From Nemertoderma westbladi (lineage: Eukaryota > Xenacoelomorpha > Nemertodermatida > Nemertodermatidae): a DNA stretch of 64,000 bases. Under the pieces are notes generated by a model. That model did no database searches, was not told the origin of the DNA, and saw only the letters and a list, made by a program, of their open reading frames with translations. A program made the position numbers and the translations under genes. Location: contig JAUCBJ010008710.1 of assembly GCA_032718475.1 (NCBI GenBank), forward strand, positions 1 to 64,000. Direction: 5' to 3'. The stretch's first letter is position 1; each line of letters opens with the position of its first letter. Of the stretch, positions 40,303-52,534 are shown piece by piece.

Positions 40303-42082
40303 CAAGGAATGTAAGAAATTCCGAATACGAGCGATTTCTTTATTGCGGGAAATTTTGAATTTCTATAGAATACTATTAGTGCACTCTTACTCTGGTTAAC
40401 CGCCGCGTCTGGTGCTGTGCCGTGTGGTCTGGGCCTCATTTCTATTGTAATATGTTATAGAAGCGAAATCTTTGATCTGAAATCCTACTGTTTGATCAAT
40501 TACAATTAATATATAAATCTGTAACTCATTTATTGCTTTAACTGTGAGCTAAACCATTATGGTAAGGCAGCATGTACTAATTATTAGAAGACCGTTAGGA
40601 CTTCTTACTGGTTAATGGTATTCTCTATCAATATTTATTTATGCATATTAGGCTCCTCGGAAACAATAGCTCGTCCGTCAATGAAAGGTATATCAATCGA
40701 CGCAGCTCAACCCCAGGATGTGGAAAAAAGTTTCTAAAAAAATTATTAAAGTGACTTTTTTTTATTTCGCCATAACACGAAAATTGCCATAGACTTAATG
40801 ATAGAAATACCAGCTGGTGCGGATACGCCCAAACTACAGAGAAGTATTTTACTTGCCAAGTTTTAGTAAGGTTGTGTTTACTCACTCACACTATCACAGA
40901 CAGTAATCAAAATCAACTGTTTATAATGTATTACCCCGTCAGCTGAATATTTCTTCCCAGTGAATCCTATATGAATATCTATAATGTTACTCACTGCTTG
41001 AATGATTATAAGCACAGGGCCGTTAATTAATTAATAGGGCTGCATTCAAATGGGTCAGGCCCACCTAATAATGCCCCTAAGCCAACTCTATGAATTCCAT
41101 TGCCACAGCAGTCAATGAATATCTATAAATTTAATTTCGCGACAAAATAATATTAAAAAAAAAAACGAAATATATCGAATACCACACATAGAATCGACCT
41201 GAAATTTTGTAACGCGATTATGAACCACCAAAGCAATGTACTTGCAAAATTTAACCAAAAAAGCTAGGCAGGAAATGTTCGAAACTGCAATTCCGGTATA
41301 TGTACTGTATGATAGCATTGGATAGCATATGGATGGATATATCCCTCACTGACAATTTTTTCTGACAGTAACTACTAGAGACGGGTCTAGCGGCCGTGAA
41401 GCAAGTCGTAGGAGACAGTACGAGTCAGGTAAAAGCTTTTTGTACTGTCTGATAATCAATTAGTGTGAGGGTAGTCCCGGTGGTGTACGAAAAATTTTCT
41501 AGACAACTTCAAACTAAAATTATTATGTTGTAATCATCTAATGAATTAATTATATAAGCTGTTGTGATTATAGAAGATAGAGAGCAGTTAGCGAAATGAT
41601 TATTTTAGCGCAATAATTTTTATTGTCCGTTTAAATCCTTTTTTTGTCCTTTTTTTTTATTTTTTATGTCCTCCAAAAGTCTAATGTTAGGTTCCATGCT
41701 ACCGGTTTCTCTACTGCTGTTCTCTCAGGCTATCAGTACCGGTATTAGTATATATAGCACTATTTTGCTGTATTGTATGTACAGATGTAGGTATAAAGCA
41801 GGTATTTCTGTATTTTAGTACCGGTACCGGCACCGGTACTGCTATAGGCCTACTGTGTAGCCTACCATTTAAATACGGTAATGGTAGGCCTACCGGTTGT
41901 GCTAATAAATTTTAAATAATTGATAGGCCAAACTGGATTGCAGGATTGTGGAAAATGTGGATATACCTTTCACATAATTTAGGCCTTACTGTATTAGTTT
42001 TATAATCAATAATGGATCATGACTACTGTCTGAGTAGTGTTACGGATAGCGGCACCACTACTTCCAACAGCACAGAAGGCCC
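40303..42082. other. Intergenic sequence, no gene seen
   Basis: No coding signal. A cluster of accggt motifs lies at about 41699-41898 and a T-rich stretch with tgtcc repeats at about 41630-41675. Confidence 0.4.
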
Positions 42083-42740
42083 GCCTCTGTAACCTGCCCC
42101 TTTCCCTCAATTAGTTAAATGATCGTTTATTGTTTTGGTTAGATAATCCCGCCTCTGTAACCTGCTCCTTTCCCTCAATTGGTAATGTTATCGTTTATTG
42201 TTTTGGTTAGAAAATCCCGCCTCTGTAACCTGCTCCTTTCTCTCAATTGGTAATGTTATCGTTTATTGTTTTGGTTAGAAAATCCCGTCTCTGTAACCTG
42301 CTCCTTTCCCTCAATTAGTTAAATGATCGTTTATTGTTTTGGTTAGAAAATCCCGCCTCTGTAACCTGCCCCTTTCCCTCAATTAGTTAAATGATCGTTT
42401 ATTGTTTTGGTTAGAAAATTCCGCCTCTGTAACCTGTCCCTTTCCCTCAATTAGTTAAATGATCGTTTATTGTTTTGGTTAGAAAATCCCGCCTCTGTAA
42501 CCTGCTCCTTTCCCTCAATAAGTTAAGTGATCGTTTATTGTTTTGGTTAGAAAATCCCGCCTCTGTAACCTGCTCCTTTCCCTCAATTAGTTAAGTGATC
42601 GTTTATTGTTTTGGTTAGAAAATCCCGTCTCTGTAAACCTGCTCCTTTCCCTGATTTGGTAAAGTGACTGTTTATTGTTTTGGTTAGAAAACTCGGCATT
42701 AACCTGCTCCTTTCCATCAATTGGTAATTGTTTTTGGCTA
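42083..42740. repeat. 68-bp minisatellite, ten copies
   Basis: Units containing gcctctgtaacctgctcc and cgtttattgttttggttag start at 42083, 42151, 42219, 42287, 42355, 42423, 42491, 42559 and 42627, exactly 68 bp apart, plus a diverged tenth copy near 42696. Variants alternate between ttagttaaatgatcg and ttggtaatgttatcg, suggesting block-wise spreading. Confidence 0.95.
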
Positions 42741-43429
42741 TAAAATGAGTGTTTTGCTACGTCATGTGGTAATCGATTATCGACAACAACCACAAACTAT
42801 TAAATATAGAGTCTTTTTACCACAGGCGCATATGGAAATCTATCTCATAGTCTATAAATCATGGAATCATGGAATGTTTTGGCACAGGCATAGTGAAATC
42901 AACTGTCTGACAGTCCAGAAATCAGCAGTCTGACAGTTTGAAGAAATACATACATAAAAAGTCATTAAAAGGACAATAAAAGTCATTAAAAGGACAACAA
43001 AAGTCATTATGCATAATTCGTAAAAAAAAAATGACAAAAAAAGTCAAATAAAAGGACATAAAAAATCACTGCCTTATTTTAATGAGGTACTGTAGTTCCG
43101 TGTCTGCACCGAAAATACGTACAGTAGATAACTAATTAAATAAATAATGTCTGTCGCAGGGGGGGGGGGGGGGGGGGGGGGGGGCTGGTATCTGTGTATT
43201 ATTTAACATGAAAATATAAAAATATTTAAAAAATTAGCACCACATTATAGATTTTACAGTATACGTAAATGTCATTTGGGGGGGGGGGGGGATCTAACTA
43301 TACCGACTAAGGTAAATCTGCACCAAATCAGTATGCGCAGTATCCACTAACGACCAACCAGAGTCGAATTTGTTAACGTATTGTGTGTTTAGTGTGGGTG
43401 TGTCATTTTTAGGTGTACGTGTTCGCTTA
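42741..43429. other. Intergenic sequence with short repeats and G runs
   Basis: No gene is seen. Short aaagtcattaaaaggaca repeats occupy about 42956-43070. Long homopolymeric G runs occur at about 43160-43184 and 43278-43290. Confidence 0.5.
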
Positions 43430-43785
43430 ACTTCCTATGGGCCCAATCCTTGCAGGTCTCCTTCAGGCCACCACAGAAATCATAGGCTATCTCAATCCCT
43501 TGTTAATGCTTTAACTTGTAGAAACATTCCTGCAATGTTGGAGGCGAAGGCGATATAATATTGCCGTGGTCGTAATAATATTCCCAACAAAGATTGGAGT
43601 AAGTTGGGTCCCGGCAACAGTTCTGAGTTTAGGGATTGTCCCATATAAAGGGCGGAGCCGTCGAATACTACCCGGACTTTGTTTGATTTACCGGGCTTAG
43701 GAACGTAATGATGTGTCAAGTAATACATTCTTTCCGTTATGGGTGTTTCCTCCGGCACTCACTCCACTTATCATTTGTCGATGAA
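43430..43785 (-). pseudogene. BEL-B reverse transcriptase, N-terminal fragment
   Basis: The frame contains YYLTHHYVPKPGKSNKVRVV and LNSELLPGPNLL, typical of BEL/Pao RT, then FASNIAGMFLQV, where the first catalytic Asp (DIxxMF) is Asn. Past a stop near 43492 a degenerate continuation still shows FLWWPEGDL. The sequence ends by about 43430, well before the YMDD motif, so the palm is incomplete. Confidence 0.8.
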
Positions 43786-44286
43786 TTACTTTAGTTGCGT
43801 CTTATACATCTCTTTGGCTCGATCGTTAGATGATAAGCGCCAATGCAATTGTGTGATTCTCTTTTCAGCTAAAGGTCTGTTATTAACGAAGCTGGGTTTG
43901 CTTCGCCTAAAAGGCAGACCAATCTCGTAACGACCCTCCTCCTTTATATAGCATGTAGTTGTCACCTGGATTTGTTTAGCTCTCTCTTCCTCAACAGATA
44001 ACGCTTTGACGTAGGAATTAGGCTCTACAGCTACTTGAGTAAAGAAACGCACTGCATGTTCATCACGTATCTTATCATTATATCGCTCTACCACCTCATT
44101 GAGTTCGTCGTCATAAGTTGATATTCCTTTATTTTGACATATGATATTACACAAATTTACTTGGTCTGTCCACGTTTGATTCTCTGTGAGGAGTTCAATG
44201 GTATTATCCTTGTTGTACAGTGTTTGTATATCGTCATTGTCTGAGGAGCATGAAGTTTCCTCAGCTAGGATGTCCTCGTCTTTCAC
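43786..44286 (-). pseudogene. BEL-B region between protease and RT
   Basis: A 166-codon frame, in the same register as the RT fragment, has the pre-RT sequence ending in YEIGLPFRRSKPSF and a helical stretch. It contributes no catalytic residues. A frameshift separates it from the protease frame, with which it overlaps by 26 bp. Confidence 0.65.
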
Positions 44287-45145
44287 TCTCCCTTACCTGG
44301 TGGACTTGCCTACCTTTCAACCTCTCTTGCAAAGTCCTGTGGGAAGGTCCCACGAAATACCAACCTACTCTCGTTCTTCCCGCATAAGTTTGCAATGGTA
44401 GCGGTCGAGCATGCCGTTTATCAATAGTTCCGAGCGCTTTGTGCGCGTTCTGACCGAGCAGTATCTGTACCCCTGGGTAATCTGTTCTGAATCTAGGAAC
44501 GTTGTATTGCTGGATAAAATGGTCTTCATCCCAGTTGTAAGGCTCTACTTGGCTAGTAGCAAAGTTCTTTATTGCCACCATTTTAACTGATCTTACACTG
44601 TGCTCGCCTAGTTCATCTTGGGGAGTGGACAACGATCCTATGTAGAAATCCGTGGATACAGTAGATTTCCAAACCTGCATAATCCCGGAAAGGTTCAGTT
44701 TGGTTCGGAACCTTTGTTGACCAGCAAAGATATCTTCGGCCAGTTCTTTATCGATGAAGGTGCCTGTACTACCGGAATCAAGGAGGGCCTTCACTATAAG
44801 GCTCTTACCTTGTCCATGTACTCCAAGTTGCACCACTGGAAACTCTCTGATGCCAACAAATAGTGGCGATACCTTCCATGAAAGCTGTCGATCCGGAATG
44901 GATGGTTGGGGTTCCTCTCCATCCGTCGCCGCCTCATAAGTAAGGGCTCGGTATACGGCTGTGTTGATCATATAACAAGATTCATTTTCATAAGAAAACT
45001 CATCCGTATAGAATCCTTCCATCTCCGAACTATGGTCAGTGTCGTTCACATCACTGAACTGTACATGCAGTTCGGGTTCACTTACCTTGTCAAACTCAGT
45101 GTGCAGTACAATATGATGTTTCGCTCCACACTTAGCACACCTCAC
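44261..45145 (-). pseudogene. BEL-B zinc-binding segment and aspartic protease
   Basis: The frame begins RCAKCGAKHHIVLH (zinc-binding type), then a retropepsin-like VKALLDSGSTGTFID with the DSGS catalytic motif. The C-terminal part includes LGQNAHKALG and RTRVGWYFVG, typical of the segment after BEL/Pao protease. Several AGGTAAG sequences lie on the coding strand. Confidence 0.8.
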
Positions 45146-45816
45146 GTCTCAGTAACAGGTTCTCCTTTGATGTCCTCTCCTGAGCCAATTGTAACATAAC
45201 CTTTTATCCCAAGTGACACTGCGTCTGTCCTTCAATTCTTTCTTCAAGAAATCCTCTCACCCTCTCAAGCGATGTGGCCCTTCGCACAATAAACACTTAG
45301 GTTTGATGTTACTTACCTTAGCTTGCATTGTAGTTTGTACGCTAGCTCTTTCTTTAGGCTTCCTACCAGGAATTATCTTGGGAGACGTAGGGGGAATTTT
45401 TAACTGTTCTCCCTTGCCACTAGTTTGCACCTTGGGTTTACTTACGTCCTTACCTTTACTCGTGTAGTAAGATCTTTGCCACTATCTTTGTCATAAGACG
45501 TTTGACTCTCATAATCGGTATAACACACTGGTGTTACCTTTCTCCTAGTAATGGGTTTTTCACTTACCTTGGTTTCCAGAGTCTTCTTTCTAGACTGTTT
45601 TATTAGCTGTAATCTTACCTCTCCGTTTAAGAATGACATAAGGTCCGCCATGGTTGGATCTCTCTGTTGTTGGTCCATCAAGTAGAAAACCTTTTTGTCC
45701 TAGCAAGTACCTACTCCGCCCTTTGGCAAAGTTGATGCTACGGCTCCTACAACCATAGAACTCTGCTATTCATGAGACTTACCCAACCAGTCTAACTGTC
45801 TACAGATCTCCTGAAT
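45146..45816 (-). pseudogene. BEL-B Gag C-terminal region, frameshifted
   Basis: This includes the 79-codon frame 45681-45442 and degenerate downstream sequence with CEGPHRLRG and a knuckle-like GHQRRTC. It links the DUF1759 domain to the protease frame. The reading registers differ on the two sides. Confidence 0.6.
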
Positions 45817-46625
45817 CTAATCGGAAAACTCTATTACCCCGCTGCTAAGAAACTTTCTGGGTGCCACTAATTTTGCATACAGATATCTAGCTAAGTTAGT
45901 CCTATTATCATACCTGATGTTAAGTGTATCCCAAACTTGTCTCAATCCGTCCGGATGTCCAATAAACTTTAACACCATTAACTTGGGAGGTCCTTCCAAG
46001 TACTCAATGAGGAATCGTAGTTTCTCTTCTCTGGATAGTACAGAGTTTTGTATGTTATCTTTGTAATATTCATTAAAAGGTAACCATTTCATCTCATCTC
46101 CATTAATCTTGACGACCTCTCCCACTTTTACAGCTTTACGGGCTTCCGTCCTAGCCATCTGACGTGTTAAACTTTCTTGAGCCATTGTACTATTTAATAT
46201 CAAAGTATCGGTATATAACTTTCTTGGATTATTATCAGATTAGTATGGGATATCATTATCGACAGATTTATTATTATTAATACTATTAATAGGGTTTACT
46301 ATAGGAGTTTCTACTTCACTAGCATTATAGATGCATGTAGGCTCCACACATTGCGCATGAGATACTTCAGGCCTAGAGGGTTGACACATTGTTACAGGGG
46401 GTGGTGGTATACCCATTTGTATATTGACTAATTTATTGCGTTTGAGAGCAATGTGTTGCTGTACTTCTTGCAACTCTATTTCACTATCTCGTACTGTTCC
46501 CTTTAACAATTGAACAGTGCCTTCCAAGTTGAGGAGCGAGCCTTGGTTTTTTCCAATTGCCCAAGCAGCTCCTCCATCTCCTGTCGCCCTTCCTCCATCC
46601 ACTCGGCTGTGGGTGCAGGTGCGGG
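45817..46625 (-). pseudogene. BEL-B Gag with DUF1759-type domain
   Basis: Two in-frame open segments (46602-46240 and 46203-45817) follow plus-strand BEL-B 63110-63865 closely, for example MKWLPFNEYYKD and FIGHPDGLRQVWDTLNIRY. Stops lie at 46240-46242 (TAA) and 45817-45819 (TAG), where the other copy is open. Homology begins at about 46625 with no leader or LTR, so the fragment is truncated at its 5' side. Confidence 0.8.
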
Positions 46626-47413
46626 AATTTTCTAATTTTGCTAATGCAAGTAACCCCTACTTGTATACAGAGAAGACTAGCTACAGTTTTCTCATTACTG
46701 TGCTAGCTTCCTACCAGACAGTTTTCTGGCTCTGCAACAATACCCTACGTATGTACTATGGGCTGTGCGGTACAGTAGTCTATTTTGTGTGGCCTACACG
46801 GTCTATCCTACTGCGCCCACATCCCCCCATCTTCCCTCACGTGGCGCCCTCAGTGCCCACAGGTTTACGGTACTGTGTACCCTTCTGCTACGGTATGCGT
46901 ACATACCCCCCAATTCCTCACATGGCGCCCTCAGTGCCCACAAGTTTTACGGTACTGTGTACCCTTCTACTACGGTATGCGTACATAACCCCCAATTCCT
47001 CACGTGGCACCCTCAGTGCCCACAAGTTTTACGGTACTGTGAACCCTTCTACTTTGGTATGCGTACCTGTACATACCCCCCAATTTCTCACGTGGCGCCC
47101 TCAGTGCCCACAAGTTAACGTATATAAATTAGGTACGTTGGTACATTATTGTACACGTCCAACGTATGTAATGTAATTGTAACTACCTACTTTATATATT
47201 ATGTAAGTTGGTACGTCTGTACCCATCAGACCTACATAATATCTATTATCTACCTAGAGTATACCTTGGTACTAACTACTTATTTTATTATTTTACTTAT
47301 TTTATTTTTATTTTATGTGTGGGAAGGGTGTCTCGCCCTCATTCCCACCCCCCTCAGTCCAATATATTGGACAACTCAACTCTAAGGCGACCCTTCCAAT
47401 AGGCAACACTATC
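46626..47413 (-). repeat. Putative 3' UTR/LTR sequence with an 81-88 bp tandem repeat
   Basis: Four units containing cacgtggcgccctcagtgcc lie at about 46826-47116 with spacing 81, 82 and 88 bp. The block sits just downstream of the BEL-E integrase in its sense direction, where 3' UTR and LTR belong. No LTR ends or TSD are identified. The plus-strand frames here (46517-47176) are repeat translations. Confidence 0.5.
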
Positions 47414-48510
47414 CTACCGCCCTCCTGTCCTCCTATCTTTGGCCCCTATCTTTCCTCCGATCCTCACTTCCACGGATCTAATTCTTCCATCCTTGTCTGG
47501 GTAGGTTTCTACTACACTAGCTAATCTCCACTGGTTATTGATAATCGTGTCATCCGTGACGATTATCAAGTCACCCCTCTTTAGCTCCCTTTGACTGTTC
47601 CTCCATTTACTCCTTTTATGTAGGGTTGGAAGGTACTCTTGCATCCAACTTGTCCAATGGTCTGCGCTTATCGCCTTAGCGGCATTCCAGCGACACGAAT
47701 ATATATTGTCTGGATCCATTCTTCGCATGTCTATCGTCGCTGGTCTCTCCATGAGTAGGTGTGCTGGTGTTAGGACGTCCAGTGATTCTGGGTCGTCATT
47801 CTCGGGATACAGTGGTCAGCTGTTAATAATCCCCTCGCCTTTTGCAAACCCTGTCCTCAGTACGTCCTCTGTGACCATATGATTATTCATCAGCTTGGTC
47901 ATTAGTCGTTTGGAGCTTCCCACAAGTCGCTCTACACATCCTAGTGTATGTGGCGCGTATGGGGTTCTCCTTTCCCACCTTATTAGGTGTTTCCTCATCG
48001 CCGCCCTGACATCTCCTCCCTCCAGGATGTCAAGGGCCTCCATTAACTCGTTCTCCGCGCCGTTGTCTGAGTAGAATACCTCAACTGTTCCTCCCTTGCG
48101 GGTTACAAACCTCTCAAGTACATTAATAAATGCCGACGCCATAGCATCCTGGGCTAGTTCTATCCCCACCGCCCTCATATTATTGCAGACGAAGATAATG
48201 CTGTAGCATTTCTCCGTATATCACCTTTATCTTGATGGGCCCAAACATGTCCACGCCGCAGTGTGTGAACAGTGGGTCATGATGCCTCACCCTGTTGGCC
48301 GGTAATGGCGCCATCTCCTGTACGGCCCTCTCCTTCTTCGTCCGTCGGCAAGTCTGGCACTGCCCCACTACCGCCTTCACCCTCTCTTGAGTTGGATTAC
48401 CCAGGATGTCTTCCGGATTTCGGTCAGGGTTTGGTTAGTACCCCCATGTAATATAGATTTATGGAAATCCAATATGATCTGGTGTGTGCGAAATCCAGGC
48501 CGGTTCTGTA
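47414..48510 (-). pseudogene. BEL-E integrase fragment
   Basis: The degenerate N-terminal finger (LHGGTNQTL, then CQTC) is followed by CGVDMFGPI (first D), YSDNGAEN (second D) and GCVERLVGSS (E), then the C-terminal tail with KRGDLIIVTDD. The frame 48178-47414 has one TGA at 47816-47818 at the arginine position of the family's conserved NSRPL motif. A frameshift lies near 48180. Nothing upstream of the integrase remains. Confidence 0.85.
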
Positions 48511-49022
48511 AAAACTGTTCTTTTTCATTGTTTTAAAATCTTTCTTACTTAATAACAATAATAAACTGATTAGCATTTAGGTAAATATGATAATTATAGT
48601 TCAGTACATAATAATTAACGGTATAAGGCACCAGATCACAGTACCGGTAAGTATAACACAGACAGACACAGTCTGTGTATGTAAATGACTGAAAGCCAGA
48701 ACAAGGCAACGACACGTCCTTCTTTAGTTGGATAGTAACAATAATATAATCAGGCAGTCAGCCATATGTATAGAAAAAATATGTGGTACTAAAATATTAC
48801 TTCAATCCTAAATACAGTATAAAAATTATCTGTAATTTAGGACATACTCCCGCCACCGAACAAATAAACGCTTCTAGCTAAATAATTAGGCTCTATAAAA
48901 ATTAATATTTTCAAATTATATATATATATAGCCTTTGTCGAAATAACATGCAAAACAAAATGAACCATATAATGTAACAAAATAATATTTGGTTATAAAA
49001 TATTTCTCAACGGGATAATCAA
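48511..49022. other. AT-rich spacer, possible BEL-D 3' UTR
   Basis: No gene is seen. It follows the end of the BEL-D polyprotein in the sense direction. A ta-repeat lies at about 48918-48932. Confidence 0.4.
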
Positions 49023-51487
49023 TCATATACTACTTTCACTCTCAGACTCAGATTCATTGCATATCGTAGTGATTCGTTGTTGGGCTTCAGTAGCCGCCTG
49101 GCGTTGTGGACGCTCTGATCTTACTGGGGGCTCTGGTTGAACGAGAGTGCCGGTAGTTGTTTGATCAAGGGGGCCGAGTTCAATATTGTCCGTTTCTAGA
49201 GGATACAACTTCCGTAAAGGGCGTACTAGTGTTCCTAACTGTGTACATAGGATGACAGATCGTACCCATCCATCCTTACCGGGGTGTAAGGTGATCACAC
49301 GACCAAGGGACCATTTAGAACGTGGTAAATGCGGATTATGTATTTGTACTATGTCATTTAAACGGATTTGTGTGGTTGGAAATGGGTTGTCCCATCGATG
49401 GTACTCGCGCAATGCAGTGAGATATTCGTGGGACCAGCGATTTTGAAACGCTTGCAATAAGTTTTGTATGTACAATTGACGGCGATTCAGTGTCGAATGT
49501 GGTACAAAGTCTGGATCATCGAGATCATCTCACTCGATAATTCGATTTGGCAATGTGGTAATACGATGCCCAACCATTAATGTCGAGGGTGTAATGGGAT
49601 TGAGGTCATCAATGTTAGAAGACACGTAGGTCAGTGGCCGGTCATTTAAAATAGCTTCAATTTCAATAACGACAGTCTGGAGCTCCTCCAATGAAATCAA
49701 GGCACGTCCCAATATCTTTTTCAAAATATCCTTTACCATTTTGATTAATCTTTCCCAGAAGCCTCCATACCAAGGACTAGCTGGTGGGATCGTCTTCCAA
49801 ATAGTCCTCTGATTAAGTAGGTAATCACGTACACCTGGATCATCCTGTATAGCTTTTATAATATCATTTGCAGCAGTGAAGTTAGTTGCATTATCGCTTA
49901 GTATCAAAGAAGGAGTAGAACGTCGCCCAATAAAACGTCGAAATGCAAAAAGGAAAGATTCCACACTGGCATATTTTGCTATTTCCAGATGTACAGCGCG
50001 TGAAGTCGCACAAGTAAACAAGATAATATAAACTTTAACTTGTTCATTACAATCTATTACAATGAGTCTACCAGTATAGTCTACACCAGTAGTTTCAAAT
50101 GGTCTCGTTTTATTAACTCTAAAGCTAGGTAATGGAGGTGGAGGAGGTGTTGAGTATGGGAGACCTCTGAGACGTTTGCAAGTAATACATTTACGACATA
50201 TGGATTTAACGATTTGTCGAATTCTAGGGATCCACCAATTCTGTCTAAGGTAAGTGACAGTGTCGCCAATACCGGAATGACAAATACGTTCATGGGCGTA
50301 TGAAATCAGTAGTCGGGTAAATACATGGTCAGGATAAAGTAGGATAGGTTGCTGAGTATTCCATGGTAGATCGGAATATTGTATTCTTCCAGCACATCGG
50401 ATAATACCATCTACTAGAATCAAACGTAACTGTTTTATTATAGCAGGAGAGCGGGACTTGCTCTTATCATTCAAAAGACAACGATATACATCAGGATAAC
50501 AAGTTTGTTGTATGTATTTAATTAAATACAACTCGGCAGTTTTAATATCATTGGAATTTATAGTATCTCTGACATTATCATTTACTATTTGACTATGTTC
50601 ATTAATGGACTTGCGCAAATTTACTCTATATTTGAGTTTGCGAATAAATATAAATACATATGCTGTCACTCGAAGTAGTTTATCATAATTGCTGAATTTG
50701 GAAATGTCTATCAGTTGCTCTGGAACAAATAATATGGATTCAACTGTTGGACACAATGTATTTATTTGTGGTTGATTAATATAATTGTAGTTAACATGAG
50801 ATTGTTTAGGCCAATCAGATGACGTTAGCCAATTGGGACCATGTCGCCATAAATCGGATTTCAGAAGTATCTTCGCCTTTATTCCCCTGGATAACATATC
50901 TGAGGGATTGTCATTCGTTGAAACGTATCGAAAGTCTGCATTTGGTAGAATGCTATGTATCTCTTCAACTCGACGACGAACATAAGGATTAATAATGCCT
51001 TTAGATTTGACCCAATGTAATGCGATTTGGCTGTCAGACCACACCCACAGACGACAATTTGGTAGTTGATGAGATAGTGTATCAGCAACATAACGAATGA
51101 GCCGAGCACCAACTGTTAATGCGGTCAACTCGAGTTGAGGAAGTGATAATTTAGTCTTCTTCTTCTTTTGAGGAGATTCTGATGTTAGAGGTAGTAAGGG
51201 TGCGACTCGTCCCTTAGCCATCACTAACTCGGATTGTTCCGATTGAACTGCATAAACGACCGCACCATAAGCTTTAATGGAAGCATCACAAAACACATGT
51301 AATTTGGAACTGAGTCCTAAAGGTAGTCGTCGAGGTACTTCGAATGAAACTACAAGATTGAAGTCATTAATAATGGATTCCCATTCCTTCATAAATTCAT
51401 CAGGAATGGGTTCCTTCCATGACAATCCACGTTGCCACAACTGTTGGAGGAACATACGTGATCGGATGGTTACTGGAAATAACCATC
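49023..51487 (-). pseudogene. BEL-D RNase H-integrase half of pol, one in-frame stop
   Basis: One frame runs from the truncated 5' edge at 51487 (LFPVTIRSRM, the RT/RNase H connection) to 49023, interrupted only by a TGA at 49530-49532. RNase H residues are visible in FCDASIKAYG, LELTAL, WSDSQIAL and NPSDMLS. The integrase has an H/H finger with CRKCITC, then GVDYTG, LSDNATNF and GFWERLIK. The C-terminal tail (RLNDIVQI, then a basic/acidic end with ESESESES) follows the stop. RT and gag are absent because the sequence is cut at an LTR of another family. Confidence 0.9.
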
Positions 51488-52534
51488 TGTAAAAGCTTCT
51501 GTGGGATATAACTGGCCCCTTTGCTTCGCAATCCAGTTTCCCCCCAGGCGCTGGAATACTCTAAAAAAGGTTCTCTAACTGTATATATATTCCCCTCGCC
51601 CGCAAGGTACCGTTACAGGTGTTTTAACGGACATAAAAGTCATTCTGCTATACAGTCCCGCTCTCAAAAAGCATTCCTTTGATCAAACATTGATCAAACT
51701 TTGATCAAACATTGATCAAAGTTTGATCAAAATGCGTCCATAGAATATCATTGAAAGTAGCATTGACATTGAAATGACATTGATGGCATATTGAAATGAC
51801 CTTGAAATCGACCCACCGAAATTCCAGACTTTCTGTCTCATATTGAAATGACATTGAAATGATTTCAAGGTAACAGTTTACATCTCTCAACTGCGGCAAG
51901 CCTTTGAACTCAGATTCCCGCCGAGAACTGGCTTTTGTTAATGGCCAAGTCGCTATGTGATTGACAGGGCAGTGGATCGAGCTTGCTTGACTTTGTGGAT
52001 GGACCGCGATTGGATTTACATGGCAGTGTTGTGGTAGTGTCCCAGACTGAGTCTTGTTCTTGTAGGGCCGGGCCTATTATTACACTAACAACTAGTTCAG
52101 AAAAACATCCTTTGGAATATTTTTAAATTATTGTTTTATTAGAAATTAGTTTCAATGCTCCTTAAATCAGAATCAAGGCCAAAGACCTCCATTGACATAG
52201 CAGCGCGATGGCTGCCGTTGCATTGCATTTGCTTATACAGTAATTGTGTAAATTCGGCAAGCTTCCTTCCTGCCCCTGTCTCTAATTATACTAATAAATG
52301 TAAATAAAGAAATAAATAAATCCAAGCGCCAGTGCCAGCGCACCCCCTAAAATACCTTCTAAAAATGTACGTAATTTAATTTTAATACTCTGATAAGGTA
52401 ATAATTATATTGAAAATCTCATTTGTTTTAAAGTAAACTATGTTATGTACATCATTAGTTACGTATTTTTTAATTCAGATTAACGTATTGTAATTATAAT
52501 TTTTTAAATATTAAAAATCAAATTGGGTTAGTAA

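Noticed and set aside
41343-41472. A possible small MITE with ccctcac ends
   Set aside because: The inverted repeat is short and imperfect and no target duplication is visible.
42083-42740. Regular repeats considered as a CRISPR-like array
   Set aside because: The units are contiguous near-identical 68-mers without unique spacers, and the context is eukaryotic.
43160-43290. Long G runs, and C runs near 57651 and 57821, considered as G-quadruplex elements
   Set aside because: Homopolymer runs of this length are often slippage or sequencing artefacts; there is no associated gene or conserved spacing.
46517-47176. 219-codon plus-strand frame with proline-rich repeats
   Set aside because: It translates the 81-88 bp tandem repeat in several frames, which indicates repeat structure, not coding.
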